The notes beneath the pieces are model-generated. The model worked only from the letters and a program-made list of their open reading frames with translations, did no database searches and had not been told where the DNA came from. A program made the translations under genes and the position numbers. Below are positions 34,901 to 46,627 of a stretch of DNA of 64,000 bases, piece by piece (the first letter of the stretch is position 1; each line of letters begins with the position of its first letter). Source of the stretch: Scortum barcoo (taxonomy: Eukaryota > Chordata > Actinopteri > Centrarchiformes > Terapontidae); NCBI GenBank assembly GCA_023238725.1, contig CM041550.1, positions 7,325,044 to 7,389,043 of the forward strand, written 5' to 3'.

Positions 34901-37900
34901 GGTAGATGTGGAGGCTGCACTCATCGTAGTGGAACCAGCGGTAGATGTGGAGGCTGCACTCGTCGTAGTGGAACCAGCGGTAGATGTGGAGGCTGCACTC
35001 ATCGTAGTGGAACCAGCGGTAGATGTGGAGGCTGCACTCATCGTAGTGGTTGAGCCGGCGCTCGTCATAGTGGATGCTGCACTCTTTGTGGTGGTGGGGC
35101 CGGCGCTCGTCGTAGTGGAACCAGTGGTAGATGTGGAGGCTGCACTCGTCGTGAAACGGCGCTCGTCGCGGTTGAGGCTGCACTCGTCGCTGAGCTAACA
35201 GTGGTGGTGTTGGGGCCGGCGCTCGTCGTTGTTGAGCCAACAGTGGTGGTGGTGGGTCCGGCGTTGTCGTAATGTGGTGTGGAGCTGCACCGTAGTGGTT
35301 GAGCGGCGCTAAATCATAGAGGCTGCACTCGTAGTGGTAATTGGTGGGAATGGCGCTAAAGTAGTATTGTGGAACCAGCGGTGATGTGGGAGACTTCTAC
35401 GCTCGTCGTGCGTAGAGCCGCGCTACGTCGTGATTGAGGCTGCACCGTTGCTAAGCTAACAGTGGTGGTGGTGGGGCCAGCGCTATGTGAATTGAGCCAA
35501 CAGTGGTGGAAGTGGGGCGGCGGCCGTCGTGATGGGGTCAGCGGTAGATGTGGAGGCTGCACTCGTGGTGGTGGTTGGCTGCGCTCGTTATAATGGATGC
35601 TGCATCGTAGTGGTGATGGGGCGGCGTCGTCGTGGTGGAACCAGCGGTAGACGTGGAGGATGCACTCGTCATGGTAGAGCCAGCGGTAGATGTGGAGGCT
35701 GCACTCGTGGTGGGGCCGGCGCTCATCATGGAACCAGCGGTAGATGTGGAGGCTGCACTCGTCATTGGTTGAGTGGCGCTCGTCGCTGAGCTAACAGTGG
35801 TGGTGGTGGGGCGGCTAGCGTCGTGGTGGGACCAGCGGTAGATGGCAGGCTACACTCTATTTTCGGCGCTTCGTCGTGATGATGAGTGAGGGCGTGGCTG
35901 CAGTGGAACCAGCGGTCGTGTCGTGGGAACAGCGCATGCTGGTGAGCGTGGAGGCTGCACTTTCGGTGGTGATGGGAGGCTGACTGGAGCGGCGGCGGTT
36001 GCAGGCTGGGTCGTGGTGGAACCAGCGGTGAGATGTGGAGGCTGCACTACCGTCATGTGGTAGAAAATGTGGTGGAGACGCGGGTGGGTACGGCACGGTT
36101 GAGGCGGGCTGCATTGAGTACCGTGGATGGAACCGCGGTATGCTGCTCGTGCCGTGAGTGGAACCAGCGGTGAACGGGAGGCTGCTGCGTCAGTGGAGAG
36201 CAGCGAACTCAAGAGCGTGGAGGCTGCACTGTGGAGTGCTGCACTGGGGAGGATGGGCTGCACTGGAACCAGGGGATGTGGAGGGTGTGGACTAAAGCGG
36301 TATTGATGGAACCAGCGGGCACAGCCCGTGGCAGCGTGGAGGATGCACTCATGGATGGAAACCGGCGTGGGCGATGGAGGATGCGCATCGTAGTGGAACC
36401 AGCGGTAGGCAGTGGTCACTGTGGTGTGAGTTGGAAGCTCATGTGGTGTGGGCGGGCTACAGCGTGGTTGAGGCTCGTCGGTGAGCCAACAGTGGTGGCG
36501 GTGGGGTTGGCGCTCGTCGCAGTGGAGGTTGCACTTGCCGCGGGTCCAACAGTGGTGGTGGTGGGGCCAGCGCTGGTCGTGGTTGAGCCAACGCAGTGGT
36601 GGGCCGGCGCTCATCGTGGTGGGGCCAGCGGTAGCGTCGAGGCTGCACTTTCGTGGTGGTGGTGGAGCGGCTGATACGTGTGAACCAGTGGAACCAGCGG
36701 TGGCGAGGAGGCTGCACTGGTCGTGTAGTGGAACCAGCGGTAGAGCGTGGAGGCTGCACTTTCGTGGTAGTGGAACCAGCGGTGAGCGATGGAAGGCCTT
36801 TCGTGAGTGGTTGAGCCACGCTAGTAGTGGATGGGCTGCACTCGAGGTGGTTGTGGGGCGGAGCTCGTGCATTGAGTGGAACCAGGGGTAGATGTGAGCT
36901 GCGCTCGTGCGTGGTAGGCGGCGCTCGAAATCGCGTTGAGAGCTGCACTCGTAGTGGTTGTGGGGCCAGAGCTCGCCGTAGTGGAACCAGCGGCGTGAGG
37001 CTGCACTCATCGTGGAGGCGCACTCGCGTAGGCGGTGATGTGGATGCTCATCGAGTGGAACCAGCGGTAGGCGATGGGCTGCACTCATGGTAGTGGAACC
37101 AGCGGTAGATGTGGAGGCTGCACTCATCGTGGTGGAACCAGCGGTGGACGTGGAGGCTGCACGTGGGAACCGTGGTGGTGGAGGCTGACATCGTGAGTGG
37201 CACGAGCGGAAGCTGCACTTTCGATGAAGTGGTGATGGTGGAGCGTAGTGGTGGTGGGGCCGTGTAGTGGAACCAGCGGTAGATGTGGAGAGCTGCACTG
37301 TAAATGGGCGTCAAACCCGGTGTAGTGAAACCGCGCTTCGTCGCATGAGGAGCTGCACTACGTTGCGGTTGAGGGCGGGCTCGTCGTGGTGGAACCAGGG
37401 GTAGATGTGGAGGCTGCACCGTCATGGTGGTGGGGCGGCGCTGACATCATAGTGGAACCAAGCGGTGAGATGTGGGGCCAACACTTGTCGTGATGGGCGA
37501 CGCTCGTCATGATTAGCCAACAGTGGAGCCGGCAGTGGTGGTGGTGGGGCCAGTGGTAGATGTGGAGGCTGCACTACGTGGTGGTGGTGGGGCACGGGTA
37601 GGCGTAGTTGAGCAGCGGTAGATGTGGAGGCCACGCCGTCGTGGTTAAGCCAGCGGTAGATGGAGCCACCGCGTTTGGGTAAGTGGGAGCCACGTGGCTG
37701 GAATTCGGCGCTGATGGCCTTCGTAGTGGAAACAGCGGTAGATGTGGAGGCTGTACTCATCGTAGTGGAACGCCGTCAGAGTGGTGGAACCAGCGGTAGA
37801 TGTGGAGGCCACGCTCGTGGTTGAGCCACGGTAGATGGAATGAGGCCACGTAGCCATTGGTAAGCAGCCAGTACATGTGGAGGCCACGCTCGTGTAGTGG

Positions 37901-40900
37901 TGGTGGGGTGGCGCTTTCGTCGTTAGTGGAAACAGCGGTAGATTTGGAGGCTGCACTCGCCATTAGTGGAACCAGCGGTGGTAGGCGTGGAGGCTGCACT
38001 TTCGTGAGTAGTTGAGCCGGACGCCGTCGTGGTGTGAAGCTGCACTACGTGGTGGTGGTTTGGCTGGCGCTTCGTTATAATGGATGCTGCACCTCGTAGT
38101 GGTGATGGGGCCGGCTGCGTCGTAGTGGAGCCAGCGGTGAGCGTGGAGGATGCACCGTCATGGTGAACCAGCGGTAGATGTGGAGCTGCACTCGTGAGTG
38201 GTGGTGAGGCGGCCTTCGTCGTGGTGGAACCAGCGGTGAGCGTGGAGGCTGCACGTCGTGATAGTGGAACTAGCGGTGAGCGTGGGCTGCACTCGTGTAG
38301 AACCAGCGGATGAGCGATGGAGGCTGCACTGGTGGTGAGTGGAACCAGCGGTAGACGTGGAGGCTGCACTGGTGAACCAGCGGTAGCGTGGGGAGCTGGA
38401 GGCTGCACTGGCGTGGTGGTTGAGCCGACGGCGGGTAAGTAGTGGAGGCTGCACTCGTAGTGGTGGTGGGGCCGGCGCTCGTGTAGTGGAACCAGCGGTA
38501 GATGTGGAACTCGGCTCCGTCGTGGTGAAACGGCGCTCGTCGTGGTGATGAGCGGCGGCTACAAATAGTGGCGACGGCGCTCGTGGTTGAGGCTGCACAC
38601 GTAGTGGTTGTGGGGCGGGCTGCGTCGTAGTGGAACCAGGGGTATGTGGAGGCTGCATTCATCGTGAGTGGAACCAGCGGTGAACTGAGGCTTTGTGAAA
38701 CCAGCTGAGCGGTTGATGAGCTGCACTCATCGCCGTGAGTGGAACCAGCGGTGAGCGATGGGCTGCACTCATAAGTAGTGGAACCAGCGGTAGGCGTGGA
38801 GGCTGCGCTCGCCGTGGTGGAACCAGCGGTAGAGCGTGGAGGCTGCACTCATCGTAGTGGAACCAGCGGTAGGCGGGCTGAGGTGAACCAGTGGTGGCTG
38901 AGCCACGCCGTGGCTGTGGTGGAAGGCTGCACCAGAGTGGTGGTTGGCTGCGCTCGTCGTGGTGGGAGCCAGCTGGTCGTGGCGGGGTAGTTAATGGCGT
39001 CGTCATTAGTGGAGCCAGCGTAGACGTCGATGCACCGTGGTGGGTAAACCAGCGGTAGATGTGGAGGCTGCACCGTGGTGGTGGTGGGGCCGGCGCTCAT
39101 CATGGAACCAGCGGTAGATGTGGAGGCTGCACTCGTCGTGGTTGAGTCGGCGCTCGTCGCTGAGCCAACAGTGGTGGCGGTGGGGCCGGCGCCGTCGCAG
39201 TGGAGGTTGCACTTGCCGCGTAAGGGTCCAACAGTGGTGGTGGTGGGGCCAGCGCTAGTCGTGGTTGAGCCAACAGTGGTGGGGCCGGGGCGGCCGCGAA
39301 TGTGATGGCTGCACTCGAGTGGTGGTGAGGCCCGGGAAACCAGTGGAACCAGCGGTGAGCGTGGAGGCTGCACTGCGTAGATGGGCCGGCCGAGGCGTGC
39401 ATGATGCGAGTGGAACCAGCGGTGAAGGCGTGGGCTGCACTCGTCGTGGAGTGGAACCAGCGGTGAGCGACTGGAGGCTGCACCGTGGTGGTTGAGCCGG
39501 CCGCTGCGTAGGTAGTGGAGGCTGCACTCGCTAATAGTGGTTGGGGGCGGAGTCACGTGAGTGGAACCAGGGGGTAGATGTGGAGGCTGCGCTCGTGGGT
39601 GGTGAAGAGCCGGCGCTCGTCGCGGTTGAGGCTGCACTCGTGAGTGGTTGTGGGGCCGGAGCTCGTCGTAGTGGAACCAGCGGTGGCGTGGAGGCTGCAC
39701 ACGTAGTGGAACCAGCGGTGACGGGAGAACCAGCGGTGCACTCATCGTAGTGGAACCAGCGGTGAGCGGCGCTCGTCGTAGTGGAACCAGCTGTAGATGT
39801 GGAGGCTGCACTCATCGTGGTGGAACCAGCGGTAGACGTGGAGGCTGCACTCATCGTAGTGGAACCAGCGGTAGAGCGATGGAGCGTGGTGGAACCGGGG
39901 AACCGGTAGAGGCGTGGAGGCTGCACTCATCGTAGTGGAACCAGCGTAGACGGGAGGCTGCACTCATCGTAGTGGAACCAGCGGTAGACGTGGAGGCTGC
40001 ACTCGTCGTAGTGGAACCAGCGGTAGGACGTGGAGGCTGCACTGGAACCATCGTAGTGGAACCAGCGGTAGACGTGGAGGCTGCACTCATCGTAGTGGAA
40101 AGCGGTAGATAGGCTGCACTCGTAATTGAGCCGGCGCTCGTCGTAGCTGGAGGCTGCACTCGTAGTGGTGGTGGGGCCGGCGCTCATTCGTAGTGGAACC
40201 AGCGGTAGATGTGGAGGCTGCACTCGTGGGTGGTAGAGCCGGGCGCTCAAATAGTAAGTGGTAGAGCCAAGGCTCATTTCGTCGGCGGTTGAGGCTGCAC
40301 CGTAGTGGTGGGGGTGGGAGCTGCGTCGTGAGTGGAACCAGGGGGTGATGTGGAGGCTAGGCACTTCGTCATGGTGGTGGGGCGGCGCTTGTCATGCCAA
40401 GTGGAACCAGCGGTAGATGTGGGGCCAGCACTTGTCGTAGTGGAGCCGGACGCTCGTCGTGATTGGGCCAACAGTGGTGGTGGTGGGGCCAGTGGTAGAT
40501 GTGGAGGCTGCACTCAGTAGGTGGTGGTGGCGGCCGGTGAGGATGTGGAGGCCACGCTTCGTGGTTGAGCCAGCGGTAGATGTGGAAGGCCACGGGCAGC
40601 CGTGGTTAAGCCAGCGGTAGATGTGGAGGCCACGCCGTCGTGGTTAAGCCAGCCGTAGATGTGGAGGCCACGCCGTCAGTGGTTAAAGGTGGATGTGGAA
40701 TGCCGGCGCCGGCTACGTAGTGGAACCAGCGGTGCAGATGTGAGGCTGTACTCATCGTAGTGGAACCGGCTTCGTCGAGTGGAACCAGCGGTGATGTGGA
40801 AGCTACGGTAGATGTGGAGGAGGCGCACGCTGTGTTGAAAGCCAGCGGTGAATGATGGAGGCCACGTCAGTGGTTAAGCCATGTGAATGTGGAGGTGCAC

Positions 40901-43900
40901 GCTTCGTAGTGGTGGTGGGGTCGGCGCTCGTCGTAGTGGAACCAGCGGTAGATTGTGGAGGCTGCATTCGTAGTGGTTGAGCCGGCGCTCGTCACAGTGG
41001 AGCCACCACTTGTAGTGGTAGAGCCGCCAGTTGTGGTAGTTGAGGCGCCAGTGGTTGTGGTTGAGCCAGCACTTGTCGTGGTGGAGGCAGCACTCGTAGT
41101 AGTCCAGGCAGCAGTGGTGGTCATAGAGTCCGCGCTCGTCGTAGTCAAGCCAGCACTCATTGTAGTCGAACCAGTACTAGTGGTAGTTGAGACAGCAGTA
41201 GTGGCCGTGGTGGAACCAGCAATCGTAGCGAAGCCAGCACTTGTAGTTGAACCAGGAATGGCTGTGGTTGATCCAGCAGTCGTAGTAGTTGAGCCAGCCA
41301 TCGTTGTAGTTATGCCACCAACTGTGGTAGAGCTGCCAGTCGTGGAAGTTGAGGCAGCAGTGGTGGTGGTTGAGCCGATGCTCGTCAGGGTTGAGCCGCC
41401 AGTGGTGATTGTGGAGCCAGCGCTCATTGTAGTCAAGCCAGCGCTCATTGTAGTTGAACCGGGAATGACCGTGGTGGAGCCAGCCGTCGCCGTGGTGGAG
41501 CCACCAATTGTGGTAGAACTGCCAGTGGTGGCAGTCGTGGCGGCGCTCTTTGTAGTGGAACCGGCAGTGGTGGTAGTTGAGCTGGCGGCGGCGGTGGGCG
41601 AAGTCGTCATGTCTGTAACACTTGCAGAGGTGGTTGTGATTGCCGCTGTCGTCTGTGTTGTTTCTGGATTGAATGGTTCAAGGGGATTATCGTCAAAGCC
41701 CCACAGATCAAATATATTTGGTTCCTCCAGAGATCTCCTGACATGATTTCTCCCAGCTTTTTTCACAGTGGAACAAGCTGCCAGCATCGTGCAGAGTTTT
41801 CCCGTAGAGTCAACATAAACCATTTCAAAGCCAGAATCCTGTTTAGACATTTCTATTAGTTTTCTCATGAACTCATTTAACAATGCATTGCAGCAGCTTT
41901 TGCACTTTACTTACCGTGCCTGATGACTTTGATACCTCCACAAACAAAGCTCTAGGAGTCCTCCACTGTCTCACAAAGTATCCTTTGTTAGCGAAGAAAT
42001 CTGCCAAAAAGACAACTTCATAATTGTGCTTCAAGCAATTAATATTCCTCTGATCAACACCAAGAATTTCAGTAGGAAGATATCTAGTACATATCTAGCT
42101 TTAAACTTACTGATACAACAAAAGGCCGTTTGCATATGCTTCCAACTACCTGGTCCTTACCAAGCTCTCTCACTTTCTTCAGTTTGGTTTCACGAGGCAG
42201 CTTCACAGTAATGTATGCTGTTCCACAAGTCACCAATGGTGTCTTTGTTCGTGGTGACATTACTGGATCCTCACAGACGGCCACTCCTGTCCTGTTCTCC
42301 TGCAGGAGCCGGTCGAAATAATGCAGTTTCAACGGGCGGAAACCACCATTAACATGTCCAGTCTGGGGAAAAGAAAAAACTATCAACTGGAGAAGCCTTC
42401 TTGTCACAAGTGAATTCATTTCCAGAGCACAGTTTTTCTGATCAGTTTGGCTAGTTTAAACATAAGCCCCTTTCAGACATGCACTTCGTTACACGAATGT
42501 GCCAGTAATTTCGTATGTTGGCCTCACATGAATATCACGCAACAGCTTTCATACAATCAGGATAATCAATGCATCACTTATGCATAAAGGAATTACACTT
42601 TAATTTATTGTCAGATCAGTCTAATCAATACTGTTCACCTAACCGACCCTGCCAGCAGATCTTGCCGCAAAATCACTGGTTACTACTGTGGATTATTTAA
42701 AATTCACAAATATATGGTCAAAAATTTAAAAGGCAAAATAATTTTATTAAACATCTGGGCTTTTTGGATCTGGCAAACATTACTTAAACACAAATAAATG
42801 GTTGGTTTGAACTATTTTCAGGGGATAAATACACATCTGGTGCTCTCGTGTCCATTTCCAACAACAACACAGTGAATGAAAGATTTAATCAAAATGATCT
42901 AGAGTGAGTGCTCATGGTAATGCGTCACCTAGAGGAATAGTGTGGCTCATTGACTGTTTCTGTATTATTCATTCACACAAATCCTTAAAAAAATGTAGAA
43001 AAAGTAGCATCCATTATTCACCCAAGGCATCATGGGAGTGTGAGTGACATGGTTGGATGGAGCTTGAGAATTAGTATTCGGTTTGGACAAAAATCCACAT
43101 TTTACCTGTATTGCTGTGTTGCAGCCAGTATGAGGAAGCTTCACCAGCAACCACCACCTATAAACGTGAACAGAACTGTGACACCCGTCAGGCAGCGACA
43201 GCAACCGCGCCCCATCTGAGGAAAAGATTTGGAGAAACATTAAGTTTCTGACAAAAACACACAAAAAACTAACGAAAAAAAATAGTCGATCCACTTTCTT
43301 AAAGACACACTGCAGATGGACAAATCAAATGCACCTTCCAGATGCAGATTTGTGTATCTGATGAGTGAAAAACGCAGAGAAAGCCTTCCATTACTGCAGC
43401 GATACTGTGGCTGGTTGAAATCTGACGTCTCTGGACTTTCTCCACTCCCTGCAATGAAGAAAAAAAAAAAACAAACAAAACAGTAAGTGATGCCACAAAT
43501 TTGAAAGGAATTGTTTCTTTTGAAGAGTTGGATGAAATTAATACAGCTCTCATGTCTGTAAGTTAAATGACGCTACAGTCTAAAGACTTCTTGGCATCTC
43601 CAAAGCTCACCAAGTAAGACATTTCATCCCTTTTGTTTAATCTACAAAGAAACTGAAGTACAAAAAGGACACACTTCTGTTTTACAAAAAGGTTTTGTGA
43701 CCAACTATTTCTTGATTGGGATCAATAACTTCCTGGAGCATCTGTGGTTACAAAAACAAACTCTTTTCACTAAGTAAGGCTGGGACTACTGTAAAAGAAA
43801 TGTTAAAGTTTATCCTCTGAAGCAGAAGTTTTACCAGGAAAGCAGCATAAAACACCCAATGATGAGCAAGAAAATTCACTTTGAGAATAAAGACGATGAC

Positions 43901-44863
43901 TCAGTAAGTTCAATTGGTTTTTGCATGGCGGGTGGTTTGATCTTTTAAGAAAGAAGAAAAAAAACCCTGCTAAATGGATGTTCATTAATCAATTTTCAAA
44001 GACCGACCAGGTTAGTGAAGAAACAGATTAATTATACCCAAAGATTTAGTAAAAAGGGGTAAAACAGCAACTTACAGAAATAAAAACTAAATAAAATCCT
44101 AAACCAAATAAGATGATTCAAATTGAATAAAATATTGACTGACAGTGACAATGTTAAATGGCACCGTAAATTAAAAATAAAATCCAGATATGAAAAAAAG
44201 AGCTCAAACACTCAAATGATGTTTTAAAGGAAAAGATAACATATTAATGTGTAATGTAAAAATTCAAAGCATAAACTTTTTTTTTTTCCCTCCAGGCCTC
44301 AATACAAAAGTTTAAATGGCGTAAAGACTCGGTCAACCTTCAGATCAATAAATGAGGACAGGAGGGTGTTAATTGGCACTTTGAAATAAATACTAACTAG
44401 AGACCAACCTGATTGATTATTCAGGACAATATGAGAAGCGTTTGGCATGTTTTCTTAATTTAAAAAAAGACAATTTTGCCCATTTTTTAAAACACGAATC
44501 AGGTTTCAAAACACTTTGGTTGCTCCAGACTTTTCAGCAGTAACAAGTGGAGGTATTTGGGTCAGAAAAGCACCAAAAACACATTCAGTCACTGACTCAA
44601 ATCCCTCAAACGACTCTTTGTTCTCCGACAGTCTGACAAAGAAAACACGTGAGCGGCAGCTCGTCACCTCGGAGGAAACTCCAAACCGGTGCCGGGAAAC
44701 TCTGCTGGCTCTGCTCTTCTGGAGCCGCATCAAACAGCCGCTCTCTGCCGTCACCGAGCTCATCCTGGCCGGCCGCTCGTCCGTGTGCGTACCGGCTCTC
44801 TGCGCTGCTGAGCTGGACTAGTGTGAGACCGATCCAAACCCGAACCATCAGTGCGGACGCCAT
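16968..44863 (-). CDS. mucin-like secreted protein, copy A (minus strand; frame broken in the repeat array)
   Basis: Exon 1 starts at ATG 44861-44863 and probably ends at 44668. Exons 2-5 are 43335-43448, 43106-43215, 42111-42362 and 41915-42049. Exon 6 starts at 41838 and runs through the repeat array. They correspond one-for-one with copy B and encode the same signal peptide and nine-cysteine region. Exon 6 keeps the first WGF motif (WGFDDNPLEPFNPE) but then passes to Thr/Ser repeats without the second motif. It is open to about 40950, where an extra T breaks frame. Below that, only short stretches stay open in the repeat frame, ending at stop 16968-16970 after GEIPGSTA. The role is inferred as a heavily O-glycosylated secreted protein. 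Whether the far 3' WGF units belong to this gene or to a second, truncated one is not settled, nor is whether the frameshifts are real. I do not recognise the family. Confidence 0.55.
16971..18540 (-). repeat. five tandem 333-bp units encoding WGF motifs (3' end of copy A)
   Basis: The landmark CTCCAGAGAT recurs at 17151, 17485, 17819, 18152 and 18485, a period of 333-334 bp. Each unit encodes about 111 residues: SLEEPDIF, WGFEDIPVEPFDPE, a Thr-rich spacer, SFYEAGFDVWGFGEIPEEPY, then a Thr/Ser tail. Two units are 334 bp through single-base insertions near 17396 and 17737, which split the reading frame; the others keep frame. The units are nearly identical, implying recent amplification or homogenisation. 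Confidence 0.9.
18541..40960 (-). repeat. ~22 kb minisatellite array of 18/21-bp subunits (39-42 bp units) encoding a Thr/Ser/Ala/Gly mucin domain
   Basis: On the plus strand the array is built from GAACCAGCGGTAGATGTG (18 bp), GAGGCTGCACTCRTCGTAGTG-type and GAGCCGGCGCTCGTCGTGGTT-type 21-mers, and a related GAGCCAACAGTGGTGGTGGTG unit. Combined units of 39 and 42 bp read on the minus strand as MSAASTSTAGSTT and TSAGPTTTTVGSTT. Clean stretches occur near 24214-24585, 33956-34384 and 34706-35068. Elsewhere frequent one- to few-base insertions and deletions break frame, worst about 26000-33000 and 35800-40900. The unit also lacks stops on the opposite strand, which generates spurious Val/Glu/Ala/Pro frames. 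Confidence 0.93.
25291..25790. other. assembly gap of exactly 500 N
   Basis: Both flanks are array sequence, so the gap lies inside the minisatellite. A round 500 suggests a placeholder rather than a measured length, so the true array may be longer or shorter than it appears. Confidence 0.98.
44028..44290 (-). repeat. intron-1 repeat element, copy A
   Basis: About 260 bp which on the minus strand runs from GTTTATGCTTTGAATTTTTA to CTTTGGGTATAATTA. The same sequence occurs in intron 1 of copy B (47215-47463) and, more diverged, in the palindrome spacer (45560-45835). It has no coding capacity and no recognised family. Confidence 0.75.
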
Positions 44864-45110
44864 GTGAGCGCTGCTCGGCTCCTCTGCGCCACCACACCTC
44901 ACCTCACCACACCAAAGACCAGCGAGGGACTGGAGCCGGCGCACAACTGCGCCATTAAATCAGCTTCATTCATTACAGGTGGAAAGCCGCACAGGTGCAC
45001 TCTCACCTGGAGGGTACGTTGGATTGTGGGAAGTGTAGTGCGGCGGGTTAACGCGCGTTTTATCGATTAGTATCAAGAACACTGTGGGGCTATCTTCTGA
45101 TTTTTATCGG
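44864..45110 (-). promoter_or_regulatory. promoter region of mucin-like copy A
   Basis: Mirror image of the copy B promoter, GC-rich around the start codon. On the minus strand it contains CACTACACTTCCCACAATCC (45021-45040), which resembles the ZNF143/SBS element, and a GCGCGC-centred string near 45053. There is no TATA box at a convincing distance. Confidence 0.5.
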
Positions 45111-45545
45111 ACTTTCTAGATTTATCACTTTCTAGATTTATCACTTAAATAAAGATCTCTGCAAACGTGAATAAATTCTCAATAAAAGTAAAGTTTCCAG
45201 TGATGCTTAAACTTTACAGGACTGCCTCACTCAGACACACAGAGACAGAAACATTTGCAACATTTATTTATTCATTCAATTAATTACGAGCCTATTTGTT
45301 CTATTTGTGAATATATTTATTTCTCTATCTATCTGAGCATTTGTTTATTCATGATTTTATTTATGTAATTATCCCTGTATTTATTTATTTATTTATTTAT
45401 GCATTTTACAGAGCCAGGCTCCAGCACCCCTGTGACCCTGTGTGTCAGGATAAAGCAGGAATAGAAAATGAATGTATTTATTTATTTATGCATTTTACAG
45501 AGCAAATGAGAAAAATAAATGTTGAAAATAAAGATTTAACTGCAT

Positions 45546-45944
45546 TTAATTTTTTTTCAGGCCTCAATACAAGTTTATGCTTTCAATTTTTACATTACAA
45601 ATTTAAATGTTAGCTTTTCCTTTTAAGCATCATATCACTTCTGTTTTTTCATCTCTGGATTTTATTGTTAATTTAAGGTGCCATTTAACATTGTCCCTGT
45701 CAGTCAATATTTTATTCAATCAAATCATCTCATTTGGTTTGGGCCTGACAATTGGCTTAGGATTTTATTTAGTTTTTATTTCTTTAACTTGCTGTTTTAC
45801 CCATTTTTTATTAAATCTTTGGGTATAATTACCTTTGTCTTCTTTGCTGTTATTGAACAATGCAAAATGCTACCGAGAGGGAAAAGAAAGGAGAAAATGA
45901 AAGGCAAACAAACTTTACAAGATCTTCAAAACTTTTACAGGATC
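45546..45944. repeat. palindrome spacer containing a third, diverged intron-1 element
   Basis: Most of this ~400-bp spacer (45560-45835, plus orientation) aligns by eye with the intron-1 element of copy B: same start (GTTTATGCTTT), same internal GGTGCCATTTAACATTGTC and same end (GGGTATAATTA), with more substitutions and a small insertion. Immediately left, TTTTTCAGGCCTCAATACAA matches instead the other orientation of the element's flank, as found at 44283-44309. The spacer therefore looks chimeric. Confidence 0.75.
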
Positions 45945-46380
45945 TGCAGTTAAATCTTTATTTTCAACATTATTTTTCCCCTCCTTGTCCCGTCTGGGGC
46001 TCCATAAAATCCATCCATCCATTTTCTATTCCCTGCTTTATCCTGACACACAGGGTCACAGGGGTGCTGGAGCCTGGCTCTGTAAAATGCATAAATAAAT
46101 AAATAAATAAATACAGGGATAATTACATAAATAAAATCATGAATAAACAAATGCTCAGATAGATAGAGAAATAAATATATTCACAAATAGAACAAATAGG
46201 CTCGTAATTAATTGAATGAATAAATAAATGTTGCAAATGTTTCTGTCTCTGTGTGTCTGAGTGAGGCAGTCCTGTAAAGTTTAAGCATCACTGGAAACTT
46301 TACTTTTATTGAGAATTTATTCACGTTTGCAGAGATCTTTATTTAAGTGATAAATCTAGAAAGTGATAAATCTAGAAAGT

Positions 46381-46627
46381 CCGATAAAAATCAGAAGATA
46401 GCCCCACAGTGTTCTTGATACTAATCGATAAAACGCGCGTTAACCCGCCGCACTACACTTCCCACAATCCAACGTACCCTCCAGGTGAGAGTGCACCTGT
46501 GCGGCTTTCCACCTGTAATGAATGAAGCTGATTTAATGGCGCAGTTGTGCGCCGGCTCCAGTCCCTCGCTGGTCTTTGGTGTGGTGAGGTGAGGTGTGGT
46601 GGCGCAGAGGAGCCGAGCAGCGCTCAC
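46381..46627 (+). promoter_or_regulatory. promoter region of mucin-like copy B
   Basis: GC-rich region directly upstream of the start codon. It includes CACTACACTTCCCACAATCC (46451-46470), close to the ZNF143/SBS consensus, about 160 bp before the ATG, and AACGCGCGTTAA at 46432-46443. Because it lies in the palindrome arm, copy A has the same promoter, and the two genes fire away from each other with 1.76 kb between start codons. Confidence 0.5.

Larger units (their letters stand above)
41610..45545 (-). repeat. left arm of large inverted duplication (mucin-like copy A 5' half)
   Basis: Every landmark here recurs in reverse complement at 45945-49870 with coordinates summing to about 91486-91491 (for example ATG 44863 with 46628, and exon 4 start 42362 with 49124). 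The 5-base drift across 3.9 kb shows only a few small indels. Scattered substitutions are visible, so the arms are not strictly identical. The outer end lies where exon 6 of the two copies diverges, after TSASV. The inner end lies near an ATTT-rich tract. Confidence 0.95.

Noticed and set aside
20093..35240. His/Trp/Cys-rich minus-strand frames such as DECSLHIYRWFHY
   Set aside because: These are out-of-frame readings of the same units that give MSAASTSTAGSTT. Frames swap whenever an indel occurs.
18541..40960. CRISPR-like reading of the tandem repeat array
   Set aside because: Units are adjacent with no unique spacers, and the genome is vertebrate.
44516..44821. 101-codon plus-strand frame opposite copy A exon 1 (mirrored at 46670-46975 on the minus strand)
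   Set aside because: It lies antisense to the signal-peptide exon, whose splice phases link to the following exons.
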